A stretch of 64,000 nt of DNA from Rhytidiadelphus loreus (GCA_947034895.1 OX344765.1:17923001-17987000); one strand, 5' to 3'. Shown: positions 50,800 through 62,300, counted from the first letter of the stretch. Translations and numbers: made by a program. Notes: generated from the sequence alone by a model not told the origin.

Positions 50800-50801
<2 letters not shown>

Positions 50802-50833
<32 letters not shown>
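50802..50833. repeat. (TG)16 microsatellite
   Basis: An uninterrupted TG dinucleotide run of 32 bases. Confidence 0.95.
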
Positions 50834-50834
<1 letters not shown>

Positions 50835-51078
50835 CTATTTGTCCATAAATGAGTTGCTACTAGGCAAGACCAAGACCACACTCATGCATCTATAGCTTTA
50901 GTAATGGATTGACTACAAAATTATACCCTTATAAATAAAAGTGGAAATGTATTGTTCCTATAATTTGTGAAATTAAGTACTATATATGTGTATATCTTAT
51001 TTCATTTTGAAATACAAGTGACTTTAGCCACAATATGTTCAACTATTCAACCATTCTCTAATTTTGAACCCCTTATAT

Positions 51079-51238
51079 TGTGGTATTAGTCTTGGTGTTT
51101 GCAAAGTAGGCAAAATCTAAACTACAAAGTGTTGATTTATAACATATTTAGTTTAAACTGTGGTATTAGTCTTGGTGTTTGCAAAGTAGGCAAAATCTAT
51201 AATACAAAGTGTTGATTTATAACACATCTAGTTTGAAT
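51079..51238. repeat. two tandem 80 bp units
   Basis: A unit starting TGTGGTATTAGTCTTGGTG begins at 51079 and again at 51159, with only a few differences. It lies just left of the TTAA element at 51362. Confidence 0.85.
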
Positions 51239-51361
51239 TCATATAGTTACAGTTTGTTTTTTTAAATCGACAAAATTGATCAAAACTTGGACTTTTTGTA
51301 AAGTTTTGAGTGAAATGTACAAAGCTCAAAAATGGCCTTGGGTATTGCATTGAGTGTTTAA

Positions 51362-51956
51362 CCCTTAAATGCTATACGGTTTTCGAATTATGGAATACAA
51401 TATCATATGCCTAGCAATAAAGAGAATGGATTGAAAGCCTAACAATGCACAAATTTCCACCCATTGACTATTGATTGATTCTACAATTTTGTGCTTTTAT
51501 CCCACATCCCAAGGTTGATCAGATATAATGAAGGTCCAAATGAGTAAGTGAAGGAATGAGTCATCCATTCAAAATTGGCCAACTCAAACCATGGTACACA
51601 AACTACATTAATCCTTGAACATTGACACGGACGCCAAACATCCGATGGATGACAAGGAATCTTTTAGAGTAGGATGAAAGTGGAACTATTCATCCTTGGA
51701 ATTGGGTTTGGAAAGGAAAGATCTCCTACAATACTTTGACTTCCAATAGGTGCTTTTGCTATTTCTTTGACCAATGATTCACATGGTAATACAAAAGGAT
51801 GATTTTGAGCATCACCCCTTTGACGTTCAAGAGTTAATCTTACTACACAATTAATGAACAACCAAAAAGCTAAACAATGAATTTCATTAAGACCAAACAT
51901 ACTGTATGCTATCAGAAACCGTAGGCTATTTTGGGCTGCTCTGAGCATTTAAGGGC
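51362..51956. mobile_element. piggyBac-like TTAA element, copy D
   Basis: TTAA is present on both sides (51358-51361 and 51957-51960). The left end is CCCTTAAATGCT; the right end read inward is GCCCTTAAATGCT. It is shorter (595 bp) and more diverged than copies A-C, with no coding sequence. Confidence 0.55.
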
Positions 51957-52186
51957 TTAACTCACCTAACCAGTTTGCCAGAGCCCAGTGTGGCCGAGCC
52001 TTCAGTCACGTCGGCTTCCTGGTGAAGCTCCCTGTGACTTCGTTGACAAGCTAGCTTCATCTCTCGTCTTGCTCTGTTACATCCGTGCTCTGTTACATCC
52101 GTGCTCTGTTGCCCTGTTTCCTGGCTGCCGATTTGCGACTGATGCTGAGTGCTCTCCTGGAATTGCACCTTTCCTTCTTTCCAACT

Positions 52187-52256
52187 GTAAGAAACTGTGG
52201 GAGGCCTCTTTCTCGGATTTAGATTCTGGGTTTTGCTAATGGTTGTTAATTTTCAG
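52187..52256 (+). other. possible 5' leader intron of the 95-residue gene
   Basis: A donor-like GTAAGAAAC at 52187 and a pyrimidine-rich tract ending TTTTCAG at 52256 bound a 70 bp stretch upstream of the start codon at 52438. Inferred from splice signals only. Confidence 0.35.
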
Positions 52257-52437
52257 GTTCACTTCAATTCTAAAATTGGGTGTTTCTCGAGGAATTGATT
52301 TATTTAGTCGTTCTCCAGTTGCCCGTGTTGTTGTGGTATTTTCACCTGTAGCTTTGGACTATTGCGGAATATATGACTACCGGTATAGAATTTGGGCTGA
52401 CTTGGTTGTTGGGTGGATTGTTGGTGCAGATTTGAAC

Positions 52438-52725
52438 ATGGCTTCCAAGAGGCCCGCGAACGACTCCGTCTACAAGTCCTTTGGGGGTTACCATGATTTC
52501 ATGCACTCGTACGGTTTGAAGATGTGGAACGTTGACGACGTGCTGGAAGGGGAAGAAATTGCCAATGCCATGAGGGAGTACGATGCGGAGCAAGCCAGTG
52601 AGAGTGCCAGTGAGAGTGGTGGAGCTTCCAAGTCAAGGGGATCTGCCAAGTCAAGCGACTCGGCCAAATCAAGCGGATCTGCCAAGTCAAGCGGTGGCGC
52701 CAAGTCGACCTCTCGCCGCAAGTGA
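52438..52725 (+). CDS. small conserved-looking protein with Ser/Lys-rich tail, 95 residues
   Basis: The only ATG in this frame, in the context GAACATGGC, starts MASKRPANDSVYKSFGGY. A compact N-terminal module follows with HDFMHSYGLKMWNVDDV and an acidic helix EGEEIANAMREYDAEQ. From about residue 53 the protein is a low-complexity tail of Ser/Ala/Gly/Lys repeats (S-A-K-S-S-x units) ending TSRRK. There is no signal peptide or membrane segment. The frame is open upstream to 52243 without an ATG, so a longer protein would need another exon. I do not recognise the family by name; the NVDDV...AMR part resembles the isolated exon at 58651-58791, which supports it being a real protein motif. The function is unknown. 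Confidence 0.75.
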   Translation: MASKRPANDSVYKSFGGYHDFMHSYGLKMWNVDDVLEGEEIANAMREYDAEQASESASESGGASKSRGSAKSSDSAKSSGSAKSSGGAKSTSRRK

Positions 52726-52816
52726 TGAACGCTGCGATGAAAATTTACGGGAAGAGGCTTGCTTCAGTAGTTCCATGATGTTTGTGGGAACGCATTTTGT
52801 ATATGATGTTGTAAGC

Positions 52817-52859
52817 CTATTACAGCCTAGGGGACTACCCTGCCCCTAGGCTGTAATAG
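52817..52859. repeat. perfect 17 bp hairpin in the 3' flank
   Basis: CTATTACAGCCTAGGGG (52817-52833) and its exact reverse complement (52843-52859) are separated by 9 bases. It lies 92 bases after the stop codon of the 95-residue gene and so probably within its 3' untranslated region. Confidence 0.9.
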
Positions 52860-54191
52860 TTGCAAGTTCTGGAACGTGAGCTTACCTTTGTTATGTAATG
52901 CGATGCATGTTCATAGAACGAATTGCTCTTAGGGTCGATTGTTGGAAAGATTACTGGTTGGCCTGCATGAGTGTTCAAATGCATTGCGCTTTTGTCGTGG
53001 TCCTGTGATTTGGTACTTTCACCATTTTGGAATCCATGAGTTTGTTACTGGTGTTATGTCCTGATTTAGGGCTCTGGTGCAAAATCCAAGAGGTTGATTC
53101 GAGAATCCTATATTCTCTAGCAATGTTGCTTCGCTAATAAATTTGTTACTGATAATGGTTTCCTAATTTCCCGGTAATTAGTTTGGGTTGTGGATGCTAC
53201 CGTTTTTTAGCATATCTTGTAGGTGATTAGGGTTTCATGTCATAAGATATTCTGAAAATTGCGTTCTTTTGCAATTTTAGATACAAACCATATCTTCTTT
53301 GTAGAGGTGGCAACCATGCATTCGATTTAGGAGAGCAAGTGCATTGCTCCATAAACTTTTTGAGCCCTCGAAGATTATGTAATCTATAGTGTCTGAGGTA
53401 TCTGCACCGAGAATATCACCTGAAATGTTTGGAGGACATGCGTTTCAAGTGCCGATTCTGGGTGCACAGGCCTTATCAACTCCAAATTTCCCCAGAAGTA
53501 TGACACTTGGAGGCGCAAATGTGTTTATATCAGAAATTCCTTTTCTTAGAGTGACGGAAATTACTCTGCATCGTTACTGGAGTACATTACCCATGCATGA
53601 CTGAAAGCTCATCGCTGTATTACAGAATTGGAGCTATAGATACTAGTATTTGCCATAGCCTCAAACCCGGCAATCTAAGCATGCAGTTGCGATGTTCTAG
53701 TCCCTCCCTCTCGATGCATTTCTGGGGAAGAAAAAACATCAGATCAAATCATATCATTGAATTCGTAGTTTTGGAACTTTTATAAATAATTTCTCTTGCC
53801 AACAAATCCGTAACACGCTGACGCTACAAAACGCAATAAAAAACCACGATTTCAGTTGTTTTTAAAGTAGTAGAAATGATATCAAGAATGAGCATGTTCA
53901 GAGAGGTGGCATTTAAATAGCTCCTATGAGGCATACAATAAAATCTGTAAGATAAACAATGTTTCAAGCTATCTCGTGAGTTGGATTCAGGTCATCTCAG
54001 AAGCGTCATAAGGTATCATAATACAATGGATTGTTTTAAGCTTGTTCTCTCATGCACATGATATTGGTTTAATTTTTCAGCTTGCTATTTCAAGTTAATA
54101 GCTACGACCTTGTGCAATCTAAATTGAAGATTAATAGTAAGTGAAGAGTAGAGAACATACTGAAAGTTGGATTGGAGGCAACTAGGGATGG
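52860..54191. other. intergenic DNA, no supported gene
   Basis: Probably includes the rest of the 3' region of the 95-residue gene. I searched the minus strand here for a second exon of the hevein-like gene and found none that would encode the expected cysteine-containing domain. Confidence 0.35.
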
Positions 54192-54500
54192 TCAGAAGTT
54201 GAGTTTTGAGAGCTTACGAACATAAGGAGCAGTGTAGAATGATACGATCCCAGTGCTGTCACCGGGACTGCTGGGACCGTCGTTGCTCCCTTGTCCACCA
54301 CAATTGCTTTGGCAACCATGTCCACAGTATGCTGATGAGGTGCCACACCACCCGTATTGGCTGCAACACAGGGCTCTCGGGCATTTAGCACCCCAAGATT
54401 GCCTGCCACATTGCTCACCTGCGGTCAGTGTCATGAATTGCAACACCAAGAGTATTGTAGAAGCTAATGCCGGAAGCATCCTCTGCCCTTGCCCAGCCAT
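54192..54500 (-). CDS. secreted hevein-type chitin-binding protein (first exon or short gene)
   Basis: The start [15 protein letters not shown] leads into a hydrophobic signal peptide (to about residue 28). A complete hevein/chitin-binding type 1 domain follows: [26 protein letters not shown] and SNCGG, with all eight cysteines and the S-x-Y/W-G-W-C-G-x-x-x-x-Y-C binding pattern. After a Gly/Ser/Pro linker it reads [13 protein letters not shown]. That phrase resembles the start of the double-psi beta-barrel domain of EG45-like/expansin-related proteins (x-A-x-F/Y-Y-x-x-P-Y). A good splice donor (GTAAGC) begins at 54217, directly after PYV in phase 1. The gene may therefore continue, but I could not find the next exon. 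Without splicing it ends after KLSKLNF as a 102-residue protein. Likely role: extracellular binding of chitin in defence. Confidence 0.75.
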   Translation of the reverse strand: MAGQGQRMLPALASTILLVLQFMTLTAGEQCGRQSWGAKCPRALCCSQYGWCGTSSAYCGHGCQSNCGGQGSNDGPSSPGDSTGIVSFYTAPYVRKLSKLNF

Positions 54501-57500
54501 AACCTCAGTCTGATATTCGGATCGCCACCTGCACTATGATCGTGAGCATATGAAATTTCCGGAGATACCCGGATCTCGAAATTTTTATGCACATTCAAAT
54601 CATTCTCTGGGTTCCATGTGATTAGAATGCTATTGAAATACTCAAGACTATCCTTCAAACTTGGCAATAGTTCCAAGTAACCTTAGGGATTAAATCATCA
54701 ATTTGATTAAATTGGCGCAATTTGTGACATTCATCTGCTCAAAGCTCTAAAATGCAGGAGCGGTTTAGATTTATGTTTCAAGCAACGAGCACTAAAAAGT
54801 TCCAGTCATGTAATTCCACCATTTTAACGAAATTGACGTTCAAATAACGGCTAGAACTTCCAAAGCACCCAATCTATATCCTCGGGAAGGCACAATACAG
54901 GAAATCTTCAGTTGAGATGCAGGTAATTGTTGCAAATTAACCCTACCATGAATGATTATGAAATTTCAAAAGTTGGCACTCACCTAGGTGCTAGTCTGGA
55001 ACCTCAGATCTATAGCTGAACTAGTATTGAGCTCCGCTCGCTGCACAATTTGGTCACACTGAAACATGACAATCAACTAATAGACCCCATACCAACGGTA
55101 AGCTGGTGATAAAGTAATCCCAACTCTCGACGGGAGATGTAAACATGATAAGCATTGGCAAATGCTTACTACCTTTCGGATGTCTCCAAATGTCAGACAG
55201 AGAAGACTTCCTCAGTGAATTGTACCTGCAAGAGTTCGTATGATGCGGAGCTGCTATGGTGAGAGTCAAGCTGGTACTTGCATTTGGGAGAGAGCATGAC
55301 CCATTTATATTTTGAACCCATTTGATCGTTAAGCTCCAAGCTCTGACCAGCAAATCAGTCAAAATCTTTGTCTTTCCATGATAGCTGGAAATGCAGGATC
55401 CATTCTACCATCACAGCAGAGTTTAGAGCGAAATTCCCTCTTCTGCCATTGTTTTCTGATGTGTGGCTGTTGGGTAACGTGGGTTAACTGAGCCGGGCAA
55501 AGATGTCAAACACCCCGCACGCACTACAGTTTGTCATTACAATTCATGAAGAATATAATAATGTAGGAGGCTCGAAATCCGGTGAGGCAATTAGAATCGC
55601 CCCTATAATTAGCTCTGAAATGGACATAAGATGGTCCTTAAATTGACCTCTATAGTCATTGAATGAATCAAGAGAAAAAAAGTATTATTTATTGCAAGAG
55701 CCAATCATTCTCCTTGATTCCCCATCTCTCTTTACAAGTTGCAAGTGAACAATTTATGAAAGACCTAGGGTCATAAATAGGTGCCTATGACACAACTTGT
55801 TTGAAAATTCATAAGTAATTGAATAATGCTTCAAAAAATATGAAACCACTTGTGTTACATTCCACAACTATTTCTCTTTGTTTGAAAATATTCCCATTGA
55901 AGGAAATACATGAAAAAGACATACTAACCTTTAATGAGTGGTTTTTGAGCCTCCTATCTTATTACTCATCTGTTGCTCCAAGTATGCAAACCTCTTTCAA
56001 TAAAACATTCTCTAATATCACATCCTCTGTTCACTCACTAAATCTGAAGGAAGGAACTTACTCAGTTCAATACTGACCTCCTTGCTTACGTCTATCAAAC
56101 TCACACTTTGCCTGTCACTCTGATATGCCGCAAGAAGTTCTATATGAAAATGATAAATAATAAAGAGTTTCAAATGTGTGAACGCAGTTTTAGACCCCAA
56201 TCTACTTCCCTGGACGTCATTTTTGCAAGCAAAACTGTACTGTAACAATGTTACAAAAGCTTCATATTATGCAAAGTAGCCAAAGTTGAAGTCAATTGCA
56301 TCTGCTGTCAATGACCCCTGAGGGTAAGTCTTGGTAAATATTAATACGGGTATAATCTCTCTTAGTGCATGGTGTTGGGATTGTGCACTGAGAGAGGTTT
56401 TATGCATTTAGAGAGGTCACAGACCTTGTGTCTTTCCATCTTGAATTAGGAGTAGGTCCACTTAATGTCTCCAAATTCTCTTACTGTAGTAAGAGAGGTT
56501 TTTTTTACTTGTATCAAATTGTTTTGAGTATACTGAATTTGCCCAAGCAGAGTGAAATTGGTGTCACCTTTGAAAAGCTTTGACCTAAAGAAGTGAATCC
56601 CAACTTTACAATACTTGAATCATTTGAGGGGAAGTAATATAGAGTAAGGTAGGAGGTTTATAAAGCGACCATTTACCTTCCAATTTGTATTATTTTGGGG
56701 AAGTTTGACTTCTTGAAATATATTTTAGTACAAATTCCTTGCAAAGGAAATGGAATTGACATCTAATTGAAGTCAATTCATATTTTGAGGACCTTCATGG
56801 AATTAGTTAATGATTTTTGAAGTGGAATCACATAGGGCACCAAAAGCGGCTATCCCTAATAGTTTCATTGTTTGTACAATGAAGAAAGAAATATATACCT
56901 CTATGTTAAAGAAGGCTTTTAGAGTTTGGTTGCTCTATGGACCCCTATCTTAGTTTTCATAGAGGCTAGAACAAGAGACCACTCAAATTTAGTAGTATCA
57001 TGTTTTGTTGTGGATGTGATTGCAGGGAGTTTGAGCCCAAGAGAAAAAAATGCAATGGTATGTTACTACTTTCTTCTTTACTTTCCTTACTATGTTTAGA
57101 ATAAAGATTATCATTTATTTATAACTCTTCAACAATCTTGTATGTAGGTTTATGCGTCTTTTATAGGAATAAAGATTCCATTTGATTCCTTCATCATAAT
57201 AAATTCTCTACAAATGATCTTCACACTTACTATATCTTTTTTGAAAGTCTCCACCATTCACTTACTCTAGTTGAATTGCATTTTCTAGCTTTAGGACCTA
57301 AATTTATTTATTTATTTAAGACAACTATCAAATATTTTGCACCTAGCCATTTATTTTGTAGAGAATCTTGACTTGCTTAATATTGTCATGCATTTCTAAA
57401 AATATCACATCAAATTCAACAATAGAGCTAAGGTGTCATTCAAGTCCATGTATAACAAGGTCATTTAAATTAATTATTTCAACATAAACTAAAGAATGAC

Positions 57501-57540
57501 CCAACTTGATGCTTTCTTTTTCCTTCTCATTGGTAGTCTA
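54501..57540. other. intergenic DNA, no supported gene
   Basis: The promoter of the hevein-like gene should lie at 54501-55000. A 29 bp motif at 54811-54841 containing TTTAACGAAATTGACGTTCA recurs at 63222-63251. Otherwise only short open frames without domains are present. Confidence 0.4.
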
Positions 57541-57842
57541 ATCATTAGGAGAGATTTCCCCGTTTTAAGAGACTGTGAGTTCTTGGACTGTGGGAACTGT
57601 GGGAACGCTGATCTGATGTGACCAGGAGACGGCCACGTCAGATATAATTTTTTAATATATTTTTTATAATTTTTTTAAAATTAATTTTTTTAAATAAAAA
57701 AATTAATTTAATTAATTTAATTTTTTAATTTTTAATTTTTAATTTTTTTAATATTATTATATTCTGACTGTACAAAACTGGTTCCCAGCAATGGGAACCG
57801 TCTGAAATAGTCTCCCAAGTAGCTGAAATCTCCCCTAATGAT
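57541..57842. mobile_element. 302 bp MITE
   Basis: The left end ATCATTAGGAGAGATTT and the right end read inward, ATCATTAGGGGAGATTT, differ at one base. The centre (57640-57765) is almost pure A/T. Further in, GGGAACTGTGGGAAC is roughly mirrored by GTTCCCAGCAATGGGAAC. No coding sequence. Confidence 0.7.
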
Positions 57843-58650
57843 TAATCCTTAAATGATAGGCCAAGCCTCATAGGCTTGGTTTCAAGTGAATCTTTGACAA
57901 AAGTGGCTTTAGGATTTTTTGGAAATTTTTCAACCTACAAAATCTACTTCAATAGTGAATAAAGCTAGCCATGTACTGCTTTTAGGTTGCTAAGTCAAAA
58001 CATTGTTCATTGATCAATTTTTTATACCTTGACTATACAAGCCTTGGACAAAAAGCAAAACCCATGCCATACTTCAAGGAGATTTTTGATTCCTCCTTTA
58101 GCTACTCACTAGGCCATCAGATGTCATTTAACTTATCAATCCTAGTTTTTCCATGATTCTTGATCTATTTATTGAATTTTTGCACCTTACAACAAAAACA
58201 TATTCTTCCTCTAGGGCTGTACAATGGTAAATAATGTTATGCTTGAATAATTGTTTGCATTTTAGATCCTAAAGAAGTCATTTTACTTTGTTATGAGTAT
58301 GATTGCCATCTATTACATTAAGTATGTAGTGTCACAACCCTTGTCACGTTTTCATCCCATAGAAATATCATCCAATTATTTCATCTGACTTTCATGAAAA
58401 CCTAAAGTGCAATGAGCATTCTTGTGATTCATCATGCACACATTTCCCGTCTCTTGCAAACAAAAACATGCAAGGGGAGTGTTGTTGCAGACTTTGGCAA
58501 CAGTTGTACAACGATTGTGCCTATATTTCCAAATTAATTACATCTCAAAAGAGTGTGGCAGCTTTGTTGTACTATGGAATTGGGTCATTCACAAAGGACT
58601 TTTTGGATTTTTCTGGAGCTTCGGTTACTTTAAGATTGTGTTTATTATAG
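57843..58650. other. intergenic DNA
   Basis: Short frames at 58434-58658 have no domain. I looked here for the missing FGGY...FMHSYGL part of the 95-residue family upstream of the exon at 58651 and did not find it. Confidence 0.35.
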
Positions 58651-58794
58651 GATGTTGACGATGTGGAAAAAGCCAAAGCACTTGCCACTGCAATGAGGCA
58701 GCAGGATGAGCACGAAGTCAAAAATCATCTTGCATTGAGCTTGCCATCCGCAGCAGCAACTCGTAAGCGACACGACCAAGGTGAAGGTAGATGA
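58651..58794 (+). pseudogene. isolated exon related to the 95-residue protein
   Basis: After a 3' splice-site-like TTTATTATAG the sequence reads DVDDVEKAKALATAMRQQDE, then HEVKNHLALSLPSAAATRKR and a TGA stop at 58792-58794. The first part aligns with NVDDVLEGEEIANAMREYDA of the gene at 52438-52725. The N-terminal FGGY...SYGL half is not visible upstream. It may be the last exon of a gene whose first exon I cannot recognise, or a fragment of a duplicated copy. Confidence 0.45.
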
Positions 58795-59381
58795 TACTAA
58801 TGCCATGCTGAAATTCATATAAGGATAAACTTTAGGATTATCTCAACAGATTCACGTGACTCTTTTACCAGTGTGATCTCTCCAGTCTGCACAGCAAGCT
58901 CCATTCATCTTCCAAACATCACGTGTACGCCTGATAAAATGCTCTTAAGAGTGCTGTATGTAGTATCCCCTACCTCAATCCTTGAGCAAGATTTGCACAG
59001 ATTCTTATTCATAGCAACTCAGAAAATGTTTTGGTGATCAACTCGATCTCCACATCCGTCACATAACAGCTCGCTCCCCACCTAGTCCATAGTAATACGC
59101 TTCAGTATATATGTAAGGTCATCGATAAATTACTGCTCTTGAATTGAATCTTAGCATGACATTGCCAGTGATGAATGCTCACACATCAACCCTCACCAGA
59201 TTCTAGCTCTGTCTGCGTAATCAATCAATCAATCAATATCCTCCCTGTGGATCGATCAACCGGACTACTATTCTCTCGCATGGTCCTTTGTATAGGATAT
59301 AGACGTCAAAGTCTCGAAGCTTAATTACATTGTAAATTCATTTGCTGGATAGGATACATATCTATGTACATCGAAGCTTGA
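58795..59381. other. 3' flank of the AAA+ gene
   Basis: Probably holds the 3' untranslated region of the minus-strand gene ending at 59382. A short AATC tandem run is at about 59220-59237. Nothing else recognised. Confidence 0.4.
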
Positions 59382-62300
59382 TCAACGGGAGGGAGGGGCA
59401 GATCCAAAGCTTGAAGTCTGAGTCTCGCCAGTGATCCGCCTGAGCTGCACCAGCGACGCCGCCAGCGTTTCCAACGAATTCCTCAGAAACACCCCACTCA
59501 CCTCCTCCTCTTTCGTCTTCGCCAGCGTCCTCGCCACTTGCACCACATTCCTGATCTCTCTCGCATTCAGCTCAAAGGACGCATAGTCCGTCTCCAGAAA
59601 CGCCTCCAAGTCTTTTACCTTCAGCGGCTTCAGCAAATTCTTCCAAATCGTCTTTCGATCCCCTTCCGAATGCTTCTCGTAATACAGAAACATGGAGATT
59701 CGGGAGCAAAACGCGTCGTCAAACGCTACAACACGATTTGTAGTGAGAAACAGCACGCCCTTGTAGTATTCCAAATTGCGAAGGAAAATCCCAGTCATGG
59801 CGTTTCGTTCCAAGTCCATGGTGCCCGTGTCCCGCTTCTCCAGGTACACATCTGCTTCATCAAGCAGCAAAACTGCACCCCAAGAAGCAGCCACGTCGAG
59901 AATCCTCACTAATCGCTTCTCCAAAACGGCAGGGGTCGTGCCGAGCTCGGAAACACTTAAAGACCAAAGTGGAGCATGGAGCTTCTCGGAAATTGATTCT
60001 GCAGTAAATGTTTTGCCAGTTCCCGGGGGTCCGTAACAAAGCAAAATGCAACCCTCGCCTTTACCAACAATGGGATCCACTCGCTCCCGGGGGGTGTTAC
60101 GCCTGGAGTCGTCACTGTGCTTGTACTCGTACACCAAGCTGTAAATCATGTCTTTCAATTTGGAGTCCATCACCAGAGACTCGTAAGCCGATTCATTGAA
60201 CACAATGTCGTCAAATCCGTCGATGTTGAACGCCCCCCATTTCTTGAGTTGGAAGGAGAAGCCGTAAACAATTGCAGGAGCGAACATGCGATCTTCTCTT
60301 TTGGAAATGTTGATAAGCTCGGGTTGGTTGGTGTGGAGATGGCCGTTTGGGGGTGTGGCAGTGAGCAAGGGGAAGTCGGGGTTCATCTTCGCAAAGCTGG
60401 CTAACCCTATCATGACCCTCCCAGAAACTGCGCTTTTCTTTCCACCGTCTCTTGTTGCTGTGTACATGAGCCCCTCGTATTGCATGAAACGATTTCCTGC
60501 AAGCATGGAAAGCTCACAAAACCATCTCCCCTTTGCGAGGAATCGATTCTCTGCTTTTGGGGGATTCGTCTTGAATTCAAGCGGATGTGTAGATAATGAA
60601 ACGAAATCACAGCGTCCGGAGTATTGAGCAATCTTCCTTCGAATAGTGGAATACGATTTCCAAGTTCGGCAGTTGTAATCCCAGGTTTTGAGCCCGATTA
60701 TGAACTTAGGGATTTGATCAGATTGACGAAAATTGTATTCGATAGTTTCAGCAGTAGCACAAAGCTCTTCCCCCGTGATTGCACATCGGTACGCCACTTT
60801 GGTGTCGGGAGAGAAGAAGGCCCAGAGCATGTCCCAGGAAACACTCCCTTCTTTCTTCATGGCTTCGTACCTGTCTGAGACTTCGTGGCATGAGGTGTCG
60901 AAGAATTGCCAAAAGTATTGGAGGTGGGCTTTCACCTGGTCTGCTTGCGCTTGATCGAGATTGACGGTAAATTCTGCTGCAATCGAGTCCAAGGATTGTT
61001 TCAGCTCGTATCGGAAGGGGAAAAACGCCGCTGCGTATACAGTCACCTTGTTGCTTCCCATGAAATTGAACTTCTCCGGCAAGAACTTGCGGAGGACTTC
61101 AACGAGCACAGTGTCGGCGTAGAATTTGAAGTAATCCCTCTGGAACCACAGCTTGGTCTTGAGACCGTGGATGAACTTGAAAGGGAGACTTCGCTTGGGG
61201 TCTGCACTTTGGGAAGCACGTTTCCTCACCAATGTTCGGAAATTGTCTTGGTACTCTTCGAAGACTAAGCATTGGGGCTCTTCTTCGGTCTCGCCGGAGT
61301 CTTTTCTCTTAGGCTTGTCAGACTTCACGGACTTCTCTCTTTTACATGAACGCCTGATCTTCCCTGGGGTTTTCTTGTCATCCATGCTCTCCTCTTGCTC
61401 TTCGCAATCCACTCTCTTCGCACTTGGAAGAGAGGGAGGGATTCTACGACCGGCAAGTGCTGGATGAGGCTTGAAGATGAGGCTTCGCGCTCCACTGTAA
61501 AGAAACACCGTTGCCAGGCCAATGTGGTCAATGCAATCTTTGATGGCATCCTCTGTGCTGTAAAATCCATAGCGTCCAATTTGTCATGGGTCTGTACATC
61601 TTGAAATTTGTTGGAAACTTGAAAACTATCAATCTTTCATCAGCTGCAAGTGACGTAAACCCTAAACCCTAAACCCTAAACCTAAAACTTGAGTCAAGTC
61701 TCAGAAATAAGAGCTCGAGAGCGTACCTTTGAGGCAAAATTTGCGTCACTGCCATGGCCATGAGAGGCAGTATCCAAACAATTGCTGGACCAGTAAAATG
61801 CCATCCTTCCGAGAATAGTTTCGTGTACATTATGATCATGTAGATGAGTCCAATTGTTGATGGTATCCCAACTCGCAAAACTGCACAGCAAAAGCATCAT
61901 GAGTTCAAAGCAATCAGTCTAAAAGCGCCAAGATTCATTGCTATAAGTAAGATTACTCCTTTTAGTTGTCGTGAGGTTCATACACCATGCATTCTGATGG
62001 TGATTATAATACTAAACTCGTTTGTAGATATTGTATGAGGAGTTTCAAGCTAGTAAAGTACAAAACAATTACATCAAAGACTCTACTAAACACAAGAGAG
62101 TTATCTTACTTTTTGACGAGACAGTTAAAACAAAACACTCTAGCAAAGATAATTTTGAAATAAATAAAAACATTGACTCTTACCGATCCTTAGATTGTGA
62201 TCTTGAACGCCAATAACAGAACTGCGGACAATCACATCATGTTCTTCTATACGAATAGGCTTTGTGGCGTACACAAAGACTTTGCGGAGGTTGCTGGATG

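Larger units (their letters stand above)
47940..51357. other. intergenic DNA, no supported gene
   Basis: Short open frames at 48408-49337 and 49569-49979 on both strands show no recognisable domain. The plus frame from 49576 ends at a plausible donor (CCAA then GTGAGT at about 49728) and could be part of a non-coding or leader exon; I cannot connect it to a gene. Confidence 0.3.

Noticed and set aside
53590..53740. possible second exon of the hevein-like gene on the minus strand
   Set aside because: An acceptor-like CCCCAG exists near 53727, but the phase-correct reading gives about 16 residues without cysteines and then a stop, not a barrel domain.
59382..61385. plant BCS1-like/AATP1 mitochondrial AAA protein
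   Set aside because: The N-domain and the DLERN/LFLTTNR-type motifs do not follow the BCS1 pattern; the match is to fungal DUF7025-type AAA+ proteins.
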